Positions 26,426-35,348 of a DNA stretch of 62,439 nt are shown piece after piece; position 1 is the first letter of the stretch, and each line of letters opens with the position of its first letter. The position numbers and the translations under genes are program-made. The DNA lies in contig JAWKRB010000040.1 of assembly GCA_041389885.1 (NCBI GenBank), forward strand, positions 1 through 62,439, in the 5' to 3' direction. The DNA is from JAWKRB01 sp041389885. GTDB taxonomy: Bacteria > Myxococcota_A > Polyangia > Polyangiales > Ga0077539. The notes below the pieces were generated by a model, which searched no databases, had not been told where the DNA came from, and saw only the letters and a program-made list of their open reading frames with translations.

Positions 26426-29400
26426 ATGTTCGGACTCACCGTTCGCCTCTCGGTGCAGCGCTGGCTCGCCGTGCTGCTCGCCGCCGCGGTCTTCGCCGCC
26501 GTGGCCTTTCAGGCCTTTCGCACGCTGCCCGTCGAGGCCTTTCCCGACGTGACCGATCCGTCGGTGGACGTGGTCGCGGCCTTTCCCGGTCAGTCGGCCG
26601 AAGAGGTCGAGCGACGGGTGACCCTGGAGCTCGAGCGCGTGCTCGCGGGCACGCCGCGCATGAGCAACCTGCGCTCGGTGTCGGTCTTCGGCCTCGCGCT
26701 GCTCACCCTGCGCTTCGAAGAGGGCGCCCTCGACCGCGAGAACCGCGCGCAGGTCGCAGAGCGCCTCCGCGAGGCCACGCTCCCTCCCGGCGTCGAGGCC
26801 TCCCTCGGCCCGCAGGCCACCCCCGTCGGACAGATCTACCGCTACACCCTCCGCGGCCCGCGCTCCCTGCGCGACCTGCGCTCGCTGCAAGACTGGGTGC
26901 TGGAGCGCCGCCTGCGCGCGGTGCCCGGCGTCGCCGACGTGGTCACCTTCGGGGGCTTCGAGCGGCAGTACGAGGTGCGCATCGACCCGGTGCGCCTCGC
27001 GAACCTCGGCGTGTCGGTGGCCGACGTCTTTCGCGCGCTGGAGCGCACGAATTCGAACGCGGGCGGCGGCTACGTCGGCATCGGCTCGCAGGAGTTCGTC
27101 GTGCGCGGCCTCGGCACCATGCGCGACCCCGCCGACATCCGCGCGGCGCTGGTGATCGAGCGCGGCGGCGTGCCCGTGCGCATTCGCGACGTCGCTGACC
27201 TCGTCGAGGCGTCGGTGCCCCGGCGCGGATCGGTGGGACGCGGAGAGGACCCCGAGGTCGTCGAGGGCATCGTGCTCCTGCGCCGCGGAGAGAACCCCAG
27301 CGTGGTCCTCGAGGCGCTGCGCGCGCGGGTCGCCGAGATCAACCGCTCGGCGCTCCCGCGGGACGTGCGGATCGTTCCCTTCTACGACCGCGGCGCGCTG
27401 ATCGACGCGACCCTCGAGACGGTGGGGCACAACCTCTTGCACGGCGCGCTGCTGGTGATCGTCGTGCTCTGGCTCTTTCTCCGCACGTTTCGCGGCGCGC
27501 TGATCGTCGCGGCGGTGATCCCCTTCGCGCTGCTCACGTCGTTCCTCGGGCTCAAGCTCCTGGGGCGCTCGGCCAACCTGATCTCCCTGGGCGCCATCGA
27601 CTTCGGCATCCTGGTCGACGGCGCGGTGGTGGTGCTCGAGGCCGTGCTCCACGCCCTCGCCATCGAGGCGAGCGCCGAGGCCCTCGGCCACGCCCGAGCC
27701 GACCGCGCGAGGACCATCGCCACGGCCGGCGCGGCGGTGGCGCGTCCCGTGGGCTTCGCGATGATGATCATCATCGCCGGGCTCCTCCCGATCTTCTCCC
27801 TCGAGCGGGTCGAGGGGCGAATCTTCGCGCCGATGGCGTTCACCTACGTCTTCGCGCTGCTGGGCGCGTTGCTGGCGGCGACGACGATCGTGCCCGCGCT
27901 CGCGGCGGTGGCGCTGCCCGCGAAGATTCCGCACGGCGAGGGCTGGTGGCTCGAGGCCCTTGGGCGCGCCTACGTCGCGGTGCTCGTGCGCGCGCGGCGC
28001 GTGCGGTTCTGGGTCGCGGCGGTGGTCGTGCTGGGCGCGCTCTTCGGTGCGGGCTACGCGCGGGGGATCGGCTCGGAGTTTCTCCCCGAGCTCAACGAGG
28101 GCGGGCTGTACATCACGGCGATCTTTCCTTCGACCATCGCCCTCGACGAGACGCGCGACCGGGTGCCCGAGCTGCGTCGGCGCATGCTCGCGCTCCCCGA
28201 GGCGAGGGACGTGCTCTCGCACGTGGGACGTCCGGAGCAGGCCGCGCAGGCCGAGGGGCCGAACAACGTGGAGTTCTTCGTCGCCCTCGCGCCCATGGCC
28301 GAGTGGCGGCCCGGCACCACCCGCCGCGACCTCGAGGAGGAGCTGCGCCGCGCCCTGCGCGAGGTGCCTGGGGTGCAGTACAATTTCTCGCAGCCCATCA
28401 CCGACCGGGTCTACGAGACCATCTCGGGGATCATCGGGCAGGTCGTCGTGAAGGTGCGCGGAGAGGACCTCGCCGCCCTCGCCGCCCACGCCGAGCGCAT
28501 CCGCGCGACGCTGGGCGCGGTGCCTGGGGTGACCGACCTGTCGATCTACCAGTCGGGCGACGCGCCGCAGGTGAGCATCGCCCTCGACCGCGACCGCCTC
28601 GCGCGGCACGGACTCACCGTCGACGAGGCGCAGGAGACCATCGAGATCGCCCTCGGCGGAAAGGTCGCCACGAGCCTCTGGGAGGGCGAGCGGCGCTACG
28701 GCATCGCGCTGCGCCTCCCCGACTCGGTGCGCGCCGACCCCGAGGCCCTCGGGCGCCTGGTCATCGGCGACGCCGCGAGGAGGGTGACCCTCTCCGAGGT
28801 CGCCGACGTGCGCTTCACCCGCGGCCGCGCGGCGATCTGGCGCGAGGACCTCGCGCGCTTCGTCGCGGTGAAGTTCAACGTGCGCGGGCGTGACCTGGGC
28901 TCGGTCGTCGCCGAGGGCCGCCGCCGCGTCGCGGCCCTGCCGACGAGCGAGGGGATGAGCGTGACCTGGGGCGGAGAGTTCGAGAACCAGCGCCGGGCCA
29001 TGGGACGTCTCGCCGTCGTGGTGCCCCTGGCGCTCGCGCTGATCCTCGCGATTCTGTACATGAATTTCAGGCGCTGGCGGCCGACGCTGCTCATCGCGGC
29101 GATGCTGCCCCTCGCGGTGGTGGGCGCCCTCGCGGGGCTGCGCGTCGCCGGCGAGAACCTCTCGGTGTCGGGCGCCGTGGGCTGCATCGCGCTGCTCGGG
29201 CAGGTGGCCCTCGGGGGCGTGCTGCTCTTCGGACGCATCGACGCCGCCGTCGACCGACGCGCCGAGGACCCCGCGACGGAGGGCGCCCGCGAGGCCCTGC
29301 GCCCTGTGCTTCTCACCACCGCGCTCGCCGCGCTGGGGCTGGTCCCGGCGGCGCTCTCGCACGCGATGGGGAGCGAGACCCAGCGCCCCTTCGCCGTGGC

Positions 29401-30766
29401 GATCATCGCGGGCCTCGCGGCGGCGCTCCCCGCGGCGCTGGTGCTCCTGCCGATCTTCTACGCGAAGCCTCCGGCGCGATCGGGCACCTCGCGCGCCCTC
29501 GCGCCCGCGGCGGCGTCGCTGCTCCTCGCGCTCCTCGCGACGACCTCGACGGCCCATGCGCAGCGCCACGACAACGCACAACCCCTTGCGCGAGAGGCGG
29601 ATCTGATCGCCGCGTGGCTCCGCACGGGGCGCGAGTGCGAGGTGCTGCGCGCGCAGATCGGCGCGGCGCGCTTCGACGTGGTCACCGCGGGGCTGCTGCC
29701 CAACCCGGACCTCACGATCGGCGGCAGCGTGCTCGCGAGCGGCACGCCCCCAGACGGGCACGTGAATTACTCCGCGCAGCTCTCGCTCCCGCTGCTGCTC
29801 TCGGGGCAGATCGGCGCGCGGCGCGAGGCCGCAGAGCGGGCGGTGCGCGTGGCCGAGTCGACGGCCGCCGTGGCGCTGTGGAGCCGCGTCACGGAGATTC
29901 ACGCCGCCGCGGTCGAGCGCGCCTTCGCCGACGCGCGGGTGCGGCAGCTCGAGGGCAACGCGGGCGAGCTCGCCGAGCTCGAGCGCGCCGTGCGATCGCG
30001 CGCGGCGGGCGGGGTCACGTCGGTCTACGACGCGCAGCGCATCGCCACGGCGCTCGCGACGGCGCGGGCTGAGATCGCCACCGCGTCGCTCGCGCGCGAC
30101 CGCGCGGAGCTCACCCTCGTGGGTCTCCTCGGGAGCCCCGACGTGACCCGCGCGCCGGTGACCCTCGCGGGTCTTCTGGAGCTCGCGACGCCAGGAGACG
30201 ACGACGCGACGGTGCGCGCGGCCCTCGCGTCGCGCCCCGACGTCGAAGAGGCGCGGCGGAGCGCGGCGTCGTTCGAGGCGCTGGCCGAGAGGCACCGTCG
30301 CGACGCGATGCCCTCGCCCACGGTGTGGCTCGGCGCGGGGGTGACGCACGACGCCGACAGCGCGTCGGTGCTGGGCGGGGTGACGATCCCGCTGCCGGTG
30401 TTCGACCGCAACCAGGGCGCCATCGGCCGCGCGTCGAGCGAGGCGCAGGGGATGCGCGCGCAGGCCGAGCTCCTCGCGTCTCGCAGTCAGATTGAGGCGC
30501 TCGGCGCGATGCGTCTCCGCGCGGCGGCGCGTCGCGCGCTCGAGGAGTTTCGCGCGAGCGGCGTAGAGGCGACGGCCGACCTGCGCGAGCGCGCGCAGCG
30601 GGCGTGGCAGGCGGGCGCGTTCACCATCGCCGAGCTCCTCGACGCGTACCGCGCGGGGTGGGACGCGCGGGCGCAGTCCCTCGCCCTCGAGCGCGCGGTG
30701 GTCGACGCAGAGGCAGAGCTCGCGCGGTCGCTCGCGTCGATGGCGCCGCGGCTGCCGGCGAGATGA
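26426..30766 (+). CDS. Heavy-metal RND pump (CusA/CzcA-like) fused to a TolC-like outer-membrane channel
   Basis: One uninterrupted 1446-residue frame encodes two proteins of a tripartite efflux system. Residues 1 to about 1012 are a complete HME-type RND pump, with the proton-relay motif DFGILVDGAVVVLE in TM4 and 12 predicted membrane helices. At about 1020-1044 comes a signal-peptide-like segment (basic start, Ala/Leu core, STAHA-Q cleavage-type end). The remaining 400 residues are a TolC-family channel with repeated halves, ending in the second-repeat helices near ERAQRAWQAGAFTIAELLDA. No in-frame start codon lies in the linker. The pump's C-terminus is cytoplasmic and the signal segment would recross the membrane, so signal peptidase could release the channel. 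Such fusions are known in Bacteroidetes. The exported metal is probably Cu/Ag or Co/Zn/Cd, but not determinable. Confidence 0.92.
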   Translation: MFGLTVRLSVQRWLAVLLAAAVFAAVAFQAFRTLPVEAFPDVTDPSVDVVAAFPGQSAEEVERRVTLELERVLAGTPRMSNLRSVSVFGLALLTLRFEEGALDRENRAQVAERLREATLPPGVEASLGPQATPVGQIYRYTLRGPRSLRDLRSLQDWVLERRLRAVPGVADVVTFGGFERQYEVRIDPVRLANLGVSVADVFRALERTNSNAGGGYVGIGSQEFVVRGLGTMRDPADIRAALVIERGGVPVRIRDVADLVEASVPRRGSVGRGEDPEVVEGIVLLRRGENPSVVLEALRARVAEINRSALPRDVRIVPFYDRGALIDATLETVGHNLLHGALLVIVVLWLFLRTFRGALIVAAVIPFALLTSFLGLKLLGRSANLISLGAIDFGILVDGAVVVLEAVLHALAIEASAEALGHARADRARTIATAGAAVARPVGFAMMIIIAGLLPIFSLERVEGRIFAPMAFTYVFALLGALLAATTIVPALAAVALPAKIPHGEGWWLEALGRAYVAVLVRARRVRFWVAAVVVLGALFGAGYARGIGSEFLPELNEGGLYITAIFPSTIALDETRDRVPELRRRMLALPEARDVLSHVGRPEQAAQAEGPNNVEFFVALAPMAEWRPGTTRRDLEEELRRALREVPGVQYNFSQPITDRVYETISGIIGQVVVKVRGEDLAALAAHAERIRATLGAVPGVTDLSIYQSGDAPQVSIALDRDRLARHGLTVDEAQETIEIALGGKVATSLWEGERRYGIALRLPDSVRADPEALGRLVIGDAARRVTLSEVADVRFTRGRAAIWREDLARFVAVKFNVRGRDLGSVVAEGRRRVAALPTSEGMSVTWGGEFENQRRAMGRLAVVVPLALALILAILYMNFRRWRPTLLIAAMLPLAVVGALAGLRVAGENLSVSGAVGCIALLGQVALGGVLLFGRIDAAVDRRAEDPATEGAREALRPVLLTTALAALGLVPAALSHAMGSETQRPFAVAIIAGLAAALPAALVLLPIFYAKPPARSGTSRALAPAAASLLLALLATTSTAHAQRHDNAQPLAREADLIAAWLRTGRECEVLRAQIGAARFDVVTAGLLPNPDLTIGGSVLASGTPPDGHVNYSAQLSLPLLLSGQIGARREAAERAVRVAESTAAVALWSRVTEIHAAAVERAFADARVRQLEGNAGELAELERAVRSRAAGGVTSVYDAQRIATALATARAEIATASLARDRAELTLVGLLGSPDVTRAPVTLAGLLELATPGDDDATVRAALASRPDVEEARRSAASFEALAERHRRDAMPSPTVWLGAGVTHDADSASVLGGVTIPLPVFDRNQGAIGRASSEAQGMRAQAELLASRSQIEALGAMRLRAAARRALEEFRASGVEATADLRERAQRAWQAGAFTIAELLDAYRAGWDARAQSLALERAVVDAEAELARSLASMAPRLPAR

Positions 30767-31231
30767 CTACGCGCGACGGAGGCTGAGGTACGCGTCGGTG
30801 AGGGTGGTGACCAGGGCGATGGCCGAGGCGTGGCGCTCGGCGTCGCCGAGGTATCGGTCGGGGTGAAACTGCCGCAGGAGTCGCCGGTACGCGAGCTCGA
30901 CGTCGCCCATGGGCGAGCCCGGCGGCACCTCCAGCAGCGCGTAGCACTTCGAGAGCGGTCGGTCGCGCATGCGGTCGCGCCGGGCCTTGGCGACGGCGTC
31001 GAGCTCGTCGTCGGCCGCGGGGCGCGCGTGCGCGGGACGGCGTCGCGCGCGGCGACGTCGCTCGAGCTCGCGGCGCATCTCGTCGTCGCTCATCGCGCGG
31101 AGCCCGAGGCGGTCGCTCAGGGGGAGCGTCGTGAGGGGCGGCGCCGCGCGGTCCATCGCGGAGCGGAGGTTGCTCCCGGCGCGCTGTCCGGCCCTGGCGA
31201 GCTGATCGGTGAGCTGGTCGAGGATGCCCAT
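30767..31231 (-). CDS. J-domain (DnaJ-like) protein
   Basis: This 154-residue protein has a C-terminal J domain, CYALLEVPPGSPMGDVELAYRRLLRQFHPDRYLGD, spanning about residues 96-130 (given by position), with the essential HPD tripeptide. The N-terminal 90 residues are basic and charged and have no Gly/Phe or zinc-finger region, so it is a class III co-chaperone. It should stimulate an Hsp70 ATPase, possibly the DnaK at 5.9-7.7 kb. It is the last gene of the run carD-rng-PilZ-J and converges on the RND fusion gene, which ends the base before. Confidence 0.88.
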   Translation of the reverse strand: MGILDQLTDQLARAGQRAGSNLRSAMDRAAPPLTTLPLSDRLGLRAMSDDEMRRELERRRRARRRPAHARPAADDELDAVAKARRDRMRDRPLSKCYALLEVPPGSPMGDVELAYRRLLRQFHPDRYLGDAERHASAIALVTTLTDAYLSLRRA

Positions 31232-31253
31232 CGCCTGAGTCTGTCACGCGCCC

Positions 31254-31565
31254 CTAGGACGCGGCCAGCACCCGCTCGATCACGGCCCGCGACGCGGGGG
31301 TGAGCTCGACGAAGACCACGCCCACACCCGGGGGATCTTCTTGCGTGCGGACCACCTCGCCGACGCCCTCGACGCACTCCATCTCGGCGTGGAGCACGGT
31401 GAAATACAGGTCGACCCTGGAGCCGACGGGCATCGCCGCGCGGGTGCGCACGAAGGCCCCCGTGGCCGACAGGTCGGTCACGAAGGCGTCGATGATCCCC
31501 TCGAAGGGCTCGAAGTCATGGTTCACGCGGAGGCGCGCGGCGAGCCGTCGGCGCTCGGGCTCCAC
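31254..31565 (-). CDS. PilZ domain protein (candidate c-di-GMP receptor)
   Basis: This 103-residue protein is a single PilZ-like domain. The N-terminus is Arg-rich (EPERRRLAARLRVNHD), followed by the TDLSATGAFVRT segment (the D/NxSxxG motif) and a beta-barrel with VGVVFVELTP. The classic RxxxR precedes the motif in degenerate form, so c-di-GMP binding is likely but not certain. It lies 3 bases after the RNase G gene stop and upstream of the J-domain gene on the same strand. Confidence 0.85.
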   Translation of the reverse strand: MEPERRRLAARLRVNHDFEPFEGIIDAFVTDLSATGAFVRTRAAMPVGSRVDLYFTVLHAEMECVEGVGEVVRTQEDPPGVGVVFVELTPASRAVIERVLAAS

Positions 31566-31568
31566 CGC

Positions 31569-33188
31569 TCAGCCGCCCACCAGGTCGAACTGCTCGATGT
31601 GATACTCGGGCCGCGCGTTGACCTGGATGTGACGTCGGTAGCGCCGCTGGGCGTCTTCGATGTCCTGCTTCGCCTCGTGACGAAAGGTCTCGGCCACGGC
31701 GGGGTGGGCGTTGACCATGATGGAGTAGCCCCGCAGGTCGTCCTTCTCGCGGCGGATCTGCCGGAGGATCTCGTACGCCACGGTGAGCCGCGACGAGGTC
31801 TGCCCGGTGCCGTCGCAGTAGAAGCACGGCTCGAAGAGCGTGCGCCCCAGGGACTCGCGGGTGCGCTTGCGGGTCATCTCCACGAGCCCGAGCTCTGAGA
31901 TGCGCACGGTGGTGGTCTTCGCCTTGTCGTTGCGCAGGGCCTCGGCGAGGGCCTTCTCGACCCGCTCGCGGTTCTGCAGGCGGTCCATGTCGATGAAGTC
32001 GATGACGATGAGGCCGCCGAGGTTGCGCAGCCGGAGCTGGTAGGCGATCTCGCGCACGGCCTCGATGTTCGTGGCCGTGACGGTCTCTTCGACGTCGCGC
32101 TTGCCCACGAAGCGACCGGTGTTCACGTCGACGGCGGTGAGGGCCTCGGCCTGGTCGATGATCAGGTAGCCCCCGCTCCGCAGCGGGACCTTGCGCGACA
32201 GCGCGCGGCCGATCTCGTCCTCGATGCCGTAGGCGTCGAAGACGGGCTCGTGGCCGTTGTAGAACTCCACGTCGTCTTTGCGGTCGGGCATGAAGTGCTC
32301 GACGAAGCGCACGAGACGTCCGTGGCCCTCCTTGTCGTCGATGACGATCTTCTCGACCTCGGGGCCGAAGACGTCGCGCACGGTGCGCAGGGTGACGTCG
32401 AGCTCGGCGTAGAGCGGCGCGGGCGACTTCGACGCCTCGCGGCGCTTGGCGATGTCGTTCCAGAGCTGCACGAGGTAGGCGACGTCGGTCTTGAGCTGCT
32501 TCTTCGTGAGGCCCTCGGAGAGGGTGCGCACGATGAGCCCGCCCTTCTCGGGCTTGATCGCGTCGATCACCTCGCGGAGGCGCTTGCGCTCCTTCTCCGA
32601 GCCGATGCGCTTCGAGACCCCGATGTGCTCCACCGTCGGCATGTAGACGACGTAGCGACCCGGCAGCGAGACGTGCGAGGTGACCCGCGCGCCCTTGGTG
32701 CTGATGGGGCCCTTCGAGACCTGCACGACGATCTCCTGCCCCTCGCGGAGCAGCTCGCGAATGCCCTTCTGCGCGCGGGGCTCGCGGGGCTTGCGCTCGA
32801 CCCGGCGGCGGCGCGCGGGGGCGCCCTCGGGCTTCGCGGCCGCCTCGGGCTTCGCGGGGTCGTCGGGCGCGTCTGGGTCGTCGGGCTTGTCGGGGGGCCC
32901 TACCTCCTCTTCGCTCGGGGGCTCGTCGTCCTCCGGGAGAAGCGTTCGGAATTCGTCCTCACCCAGCGCGTCCTCGACGTGGAGGAACGCTGCGCGATCG
33001 AGGCCGATGTCAACGAACGCGGCGTTCATGCCTGGGAGCACCCGGGTCACCTTACCCAGATAGACGTTCCCGACGATGTCCCGGTCTTGACGGCGCTCGA
33101 TGTGGAGCTCTGTGACGATGCCGTTCTCGATGAGCGCTACGCGCGTCTCGCCGATATCGACGTTGATGACGATCTGATTCCCTGCCAT
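31569..33188 (-). CDS. rng: Ribonuclease G/E family endoribonuclease
   Basis: This 539-residue protein begins with NVDIGETRVALIENG and an S1 domain. An unusual acidic, Pro-rich and then Arg-rich insertion (residues about 88-142) interrupts that domain. The DNase I-like catalytic core has Mg-binding Asp residues in LTAVDVNTGRF and IVIDFIDM. The zinc-link Cys pair is in CFYCDGTG. There is no long C-terminal scaffold, so it is RNase G-like in size. It processes rRNA 5' ends and starts mRNA decay. The insertion in the S1 domain may tether partners or membranes. Neighbours are carD upstream and PilZ downstream. Confidence 0.95.
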   Translation of the reverse strand: MAGNQIVINVDIGETRVALIENGIVTELHIERRQDRDIVGNVYLGKVTRVLPGMNAAFVDIGLDRAAFLHVEDALGEDEFRTLLPEDDEPPSEEEVGPPDKPDDPDAPDDPAKPEAAAKPEGAPARRRRVERKPREPRAQKGIRELLREGQEIVVQVSKGPISTKGARVTSHVSLPGRYVVYMPTVEHIGVSKRIGSEKERKRLREVIDAIKPEKGGLIVRTLSEGLTKKQLKTDVAYLVQLWNDIAKRREASKSPAPLYAELDVTLRTVRDVFGPEVEKIVIDDKEGHGRLVRFVEHFMPDRKDDVEFYNGHEPVFDAYGIEDEIGRALSRKVPLRSGGYLIIDQAEALTAVDVNTGRFVGKRDVEETVTATNIEAVREIAYQLRLRNLGGLIVIDFIDMDRLQNRERVEKALAEALRNDKAKTTTVRISELGLVEMTRKRTRESLGRTLFEPCFYCDGTGQTSSRLTVAYEILRQIRREKDDLRGYSIMVNAHPAVAETFRHEAKQDIEDAQRRYRRHIQVNARPEYHIEQFDLVGG

Positions 33189-33401
33189 CGCCCTGGTCAG
33201 TGCAAAAGCCTCTTCGCGGAGCGATCATCGCCCTCGCGGTCGGCGGAGGATACAACGACCCGCCCACCAAGCGCGCAACAGAATCGTCGCGGGCTCTGTG
33301 ATGGCACCGAAAGAGCGGCAAAGCTCAGGGTGGACATGCGTCGGGGGGGTAACATCGGGGGAGCCGCGCGGTGGGGGCGCGGCGAGGGACCAACGGGGGG
33401 G

Positions 33402-33914
33402 TCAGTTGGTGACGAAGATCGCTTCGATCTCCTCGCGGACCGAGTCTTCGGTGCGGGCGAGGGCGATGGCGAGCTCCTTGACCACCAGGGTGCGGGCGTT
33501 GTCGAGCATCCGGCGCTCGCCGAAGGAGAGGCTCTTCTCGGCCTTGAGGCGGTAGAGGTCCCGAAGCACCTCGGCGACGTCGTAGATGGACCCGGTCTTG
33601 ATCTTGTCCATGAAACCCCGGTAGCGGCGGTTCCAGGTCTGGTTGTCGAAGGCCACGGTGCGCTCGCGGAGGATCTCGAAGATCTCGCGGATCTCCTCCT
33701 CGTTGATCACCGAGCGGAGGCCCACGATCTCGGCGTTCTTCACCGGGACCATGATCTTGCGCTCAGAGTCGAGGATCCGGAGGACGTAGAAACGCTGACG
33801 GTGACCTGCGATGTCCCGGTCCTCGATGCTGACCACTTCCGCAACCCCCTGCGCGGGGTACACGGCCTTGTCGCCCACCTTGAACTCCGAGACGTTCTGT
33901 ACCTGGTCCATCAT
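33402..33914 (-). CDS. carD: CarD/CdnL-family transcription regulator
   Basis: This protein of about 170 residues opens FKVGDKAVYPAQGVAEV, the RNA-polymerase-interacting domain of CdnL. The C-terminal helical DNA-binding domain follows, with WNRRYRGFMDKIKTGS, the VAEVLRDLYRLK segment and LSFGERRMLDNAR. CdnL binds the RNAP beta subunit and stabilises open complexes at rRNA and other promoters; it is essential in Myxococcus. Two adjacent ATGs (33914, 33911) are possible starts, and a further ATG at 33938 is in frame. It heads the minus-strand run to rng and the PilZ gene. Confidence 0.94.
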   Translation of the reverse strand: MMDQVQNVSEFKVGDKAVYPAQGVAEVVSIEDRDIAGHRQRFYVLRILDSERKIMVPVKNAEIVGLRSVINEEEIREIFEILRERTVAFDNQTWNRRYRGFMDKIKTGSIYDVAEVLRDLYRLKAEKSLSFGERRMLDNARTLVVKELAIALARTEDSVREEIEAIFVTN

Positions 33915-34330
33915 CACTCCAGTCGGATTCCGGCGCATTCTACGGGTGCGGCGCTCTCGCGCCGTTCGACGGGACGCGCCGCGATGCGGGCGGCACCATC
34001 GCCGCCGCGCCTGCTGATTTCGATCTCTGCAGAAGATCCCCTGAACTCTCTGGGGGCGGTCGAATGTTCCCGCGGGTTGAGCGGGCGTCGACGAATCTCA
34101 TCTTTGCTGGAATCGATCGCGCGAGGACGCGGATGGGGCCGAGAACCGATCCAACCCACGGGAGAAGCGCGCGGCGGTTACACGAACTGCAAGCAGATCA
34201 ACAACCGCGGCGGGACCGTACCCCGCATCGCGCGCTGCGTCAACCCACGGGCGGCACCCGCGAGCGCGCCGAGAATCCGCGCCTCGTGTGGGGTGCGACC
34301 GTGGGTCCGCACGAAGATCGGCAGGGAGCT
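33915..34330. other. 416-base non-coding stretch upstream of carD
   Basis: I see no convincing gene, tRNA or riboswitch here. It separates the OmpA gene stop from the carD start on the same strand. A -35/-10 pair directed at carD lies at 34243-34215. The base composition is less GC-rich than the neighbouring coding sequence. Confidence 0.5.
34215..34243 (-). promoter_or_regulatory. Possible sigma70 promoter for carD
   Basis: On the minus strand TTGACG (34243-34238), a 17-base spacer and TACGGT (34220-34215) would give a carD leader of roughly 290 bases. Confidence 0.35.
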
Positions 34331-35173
34331 TCAGCGGGCGGGGGCCGGCGCCGGGGTCGCCGGGCTCTCGAGGGTCGAGAGGTCGGGGAGCTCTTCGATG
34401 TTGGGCATCAGCACGATCTCGACCCGGCGGTTGAGCGCGCGGTGCTCGTCGGTGTCGTTCGACTCCGCGGGCTGGAACTCGGCGTAGCCCGCCGCCCCGA
34501 GGTGCGCCGAGGTCACGTTGTTCTGCGCGAGAAAGCGCACCACGTTGAGGGCCCGGGCCGCGGAGAGCTCCCAGTTGTCCTCGAAGCGGCCGCCGCGGCC
34601 GAGCTGCACGTTGTCGGTGTGGCCCGCGACGAGAAAGTCACGGCCGCTGATCTGCGAGAGCACCGTCGCGACCTGGCGCAGCACGTCCTGCCCCTCGCGC
34701 CGGAGCTCCGCGCGGCCTGAGTCGAACAAGATCCCCGCGGGGAGCTCGATCACCAGCCGCCCGCGCACCGCGCGCACCCGCAGCTGCCCCGCGCTGATCA
34801 TCGACCGGAACTGCGCCAGCATGTTGCGGTACGTCGCCATGCGCGCCTCCTGCTGCTGCTGCCGGCGGCGGAGCTCCGCCTCGCGCGCCTGCGCCGCGGT
34901 GAGCTCGCTCTCGGTGCGGGCCTGGTCGGCCTGGAGCCGGTTCACGTTCTCCCCCAGCTCCGAGAGCCGACGCGCCATCGCCTCGTTCGAGGCGCGCAGC
35001 GACTCGATCTGCTCCCGAAGGTGATCGCGCTCCGAGGTCATCTCGCGGAGCTGCCCCTGCAGCGTCGTGATCTCGCGCAGCTTGCCCTGCCACTCCTGCT
35101 CCCCGTGCCCGCACGCCGACATCGACGCGCCCACGACCAAGAGACCCAACACGCTCGCCCACGCGCTCCGCAT
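34331..35173 (-). CDS. OmpA-family peptidoglycan-binding lipoprotein with coiled coil
   Basis: This 280-residue protein starts with a lipoprotein signal ending MSAC (Cys at about 21). A predicted coiled coil over about residues 30-110 is rich in Glu, Arg and Leu heptads. An OmpA C-terminal domain follows, with FDSGRAELR, GHTDNVQLG, NWELSAARALNVVRFL and NRRVEIVL, carrying the Asp and Arg that bind diaminopimelate in the cell wall. A short Pro-Ala tail ends it. It should tie the outer membrane to peptidoglycan. The ATG at 35173 is chosen because it starts the signal peptide; an in-frame ATG at 35221 is upstream. It runs opposite to the histone-like gene. Confidence 0.92.
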   Translation of the reverse strand: MRSAWASVLGLLVVGASMSACGHGEQEWQGKLREITTLQGQLREMTSERDHLREQIESLRASNEAMARRLSELGENVNRLQADQARTESELTAAQAREAELRRRQQQQEARMATYRNMLAQFRSMISAGQLRVRAVRGRLVIELPAGILFDSGRAELRREGQDVLRQVATVLSQISGRDFLVAGHTDNVQLGRGGRFEDNWELSAARALNVVRFLAQNNVTSAHLGAAGYAEFQPAESNDTDEHRALNRRVEIVLMPNIEELPDLSTLESPATPAPAPAR

Positions 35174-35286
35174 CGCTCCGTCACCTCCACACCCAAAAAC
35201 GGGGGGCGAGACCCTAGACACGTTCTCGGGAGCTCGTCAAGTTCAGGGCGAAGTATGAAAACGTGCGTCGCGATAGGTTGACGTGC

Positions 35287-35314
35287 TTGACACCGCACCA
35301 AGCGACGATACACT
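35287..35314 (+). promoter_or_regulatory. Strong sigma70-type promoter for the histone-like gene
   Basis: A perfect TTGACA (35287-35292) is followed after 16 bases by TACACT (35309-35314). GGGAGG at 35336-35341 then lies 7 bases before the ATG at 35349. Both elements suggest high expression. Confidence 0.65.
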
Positions 35315-35348
35315 ATGTGCAGTCACACCCTCATTGGGAGGTCTGAAG

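Noticed and set aside
25160..30349. A 1729-codon minus-strand frame under the RND operon
   Set aside because: It is antisense to the adaptor and pump genes, whose motifs are unmistakable, and it shows no domain of its own.
34160..34260. Possible tRNA or small RNA upstream of carD
   Set aside because: I could not fold a cloverleaf or find TPsiC-like and anticodon arms; only a promoter-like pair was supportable.
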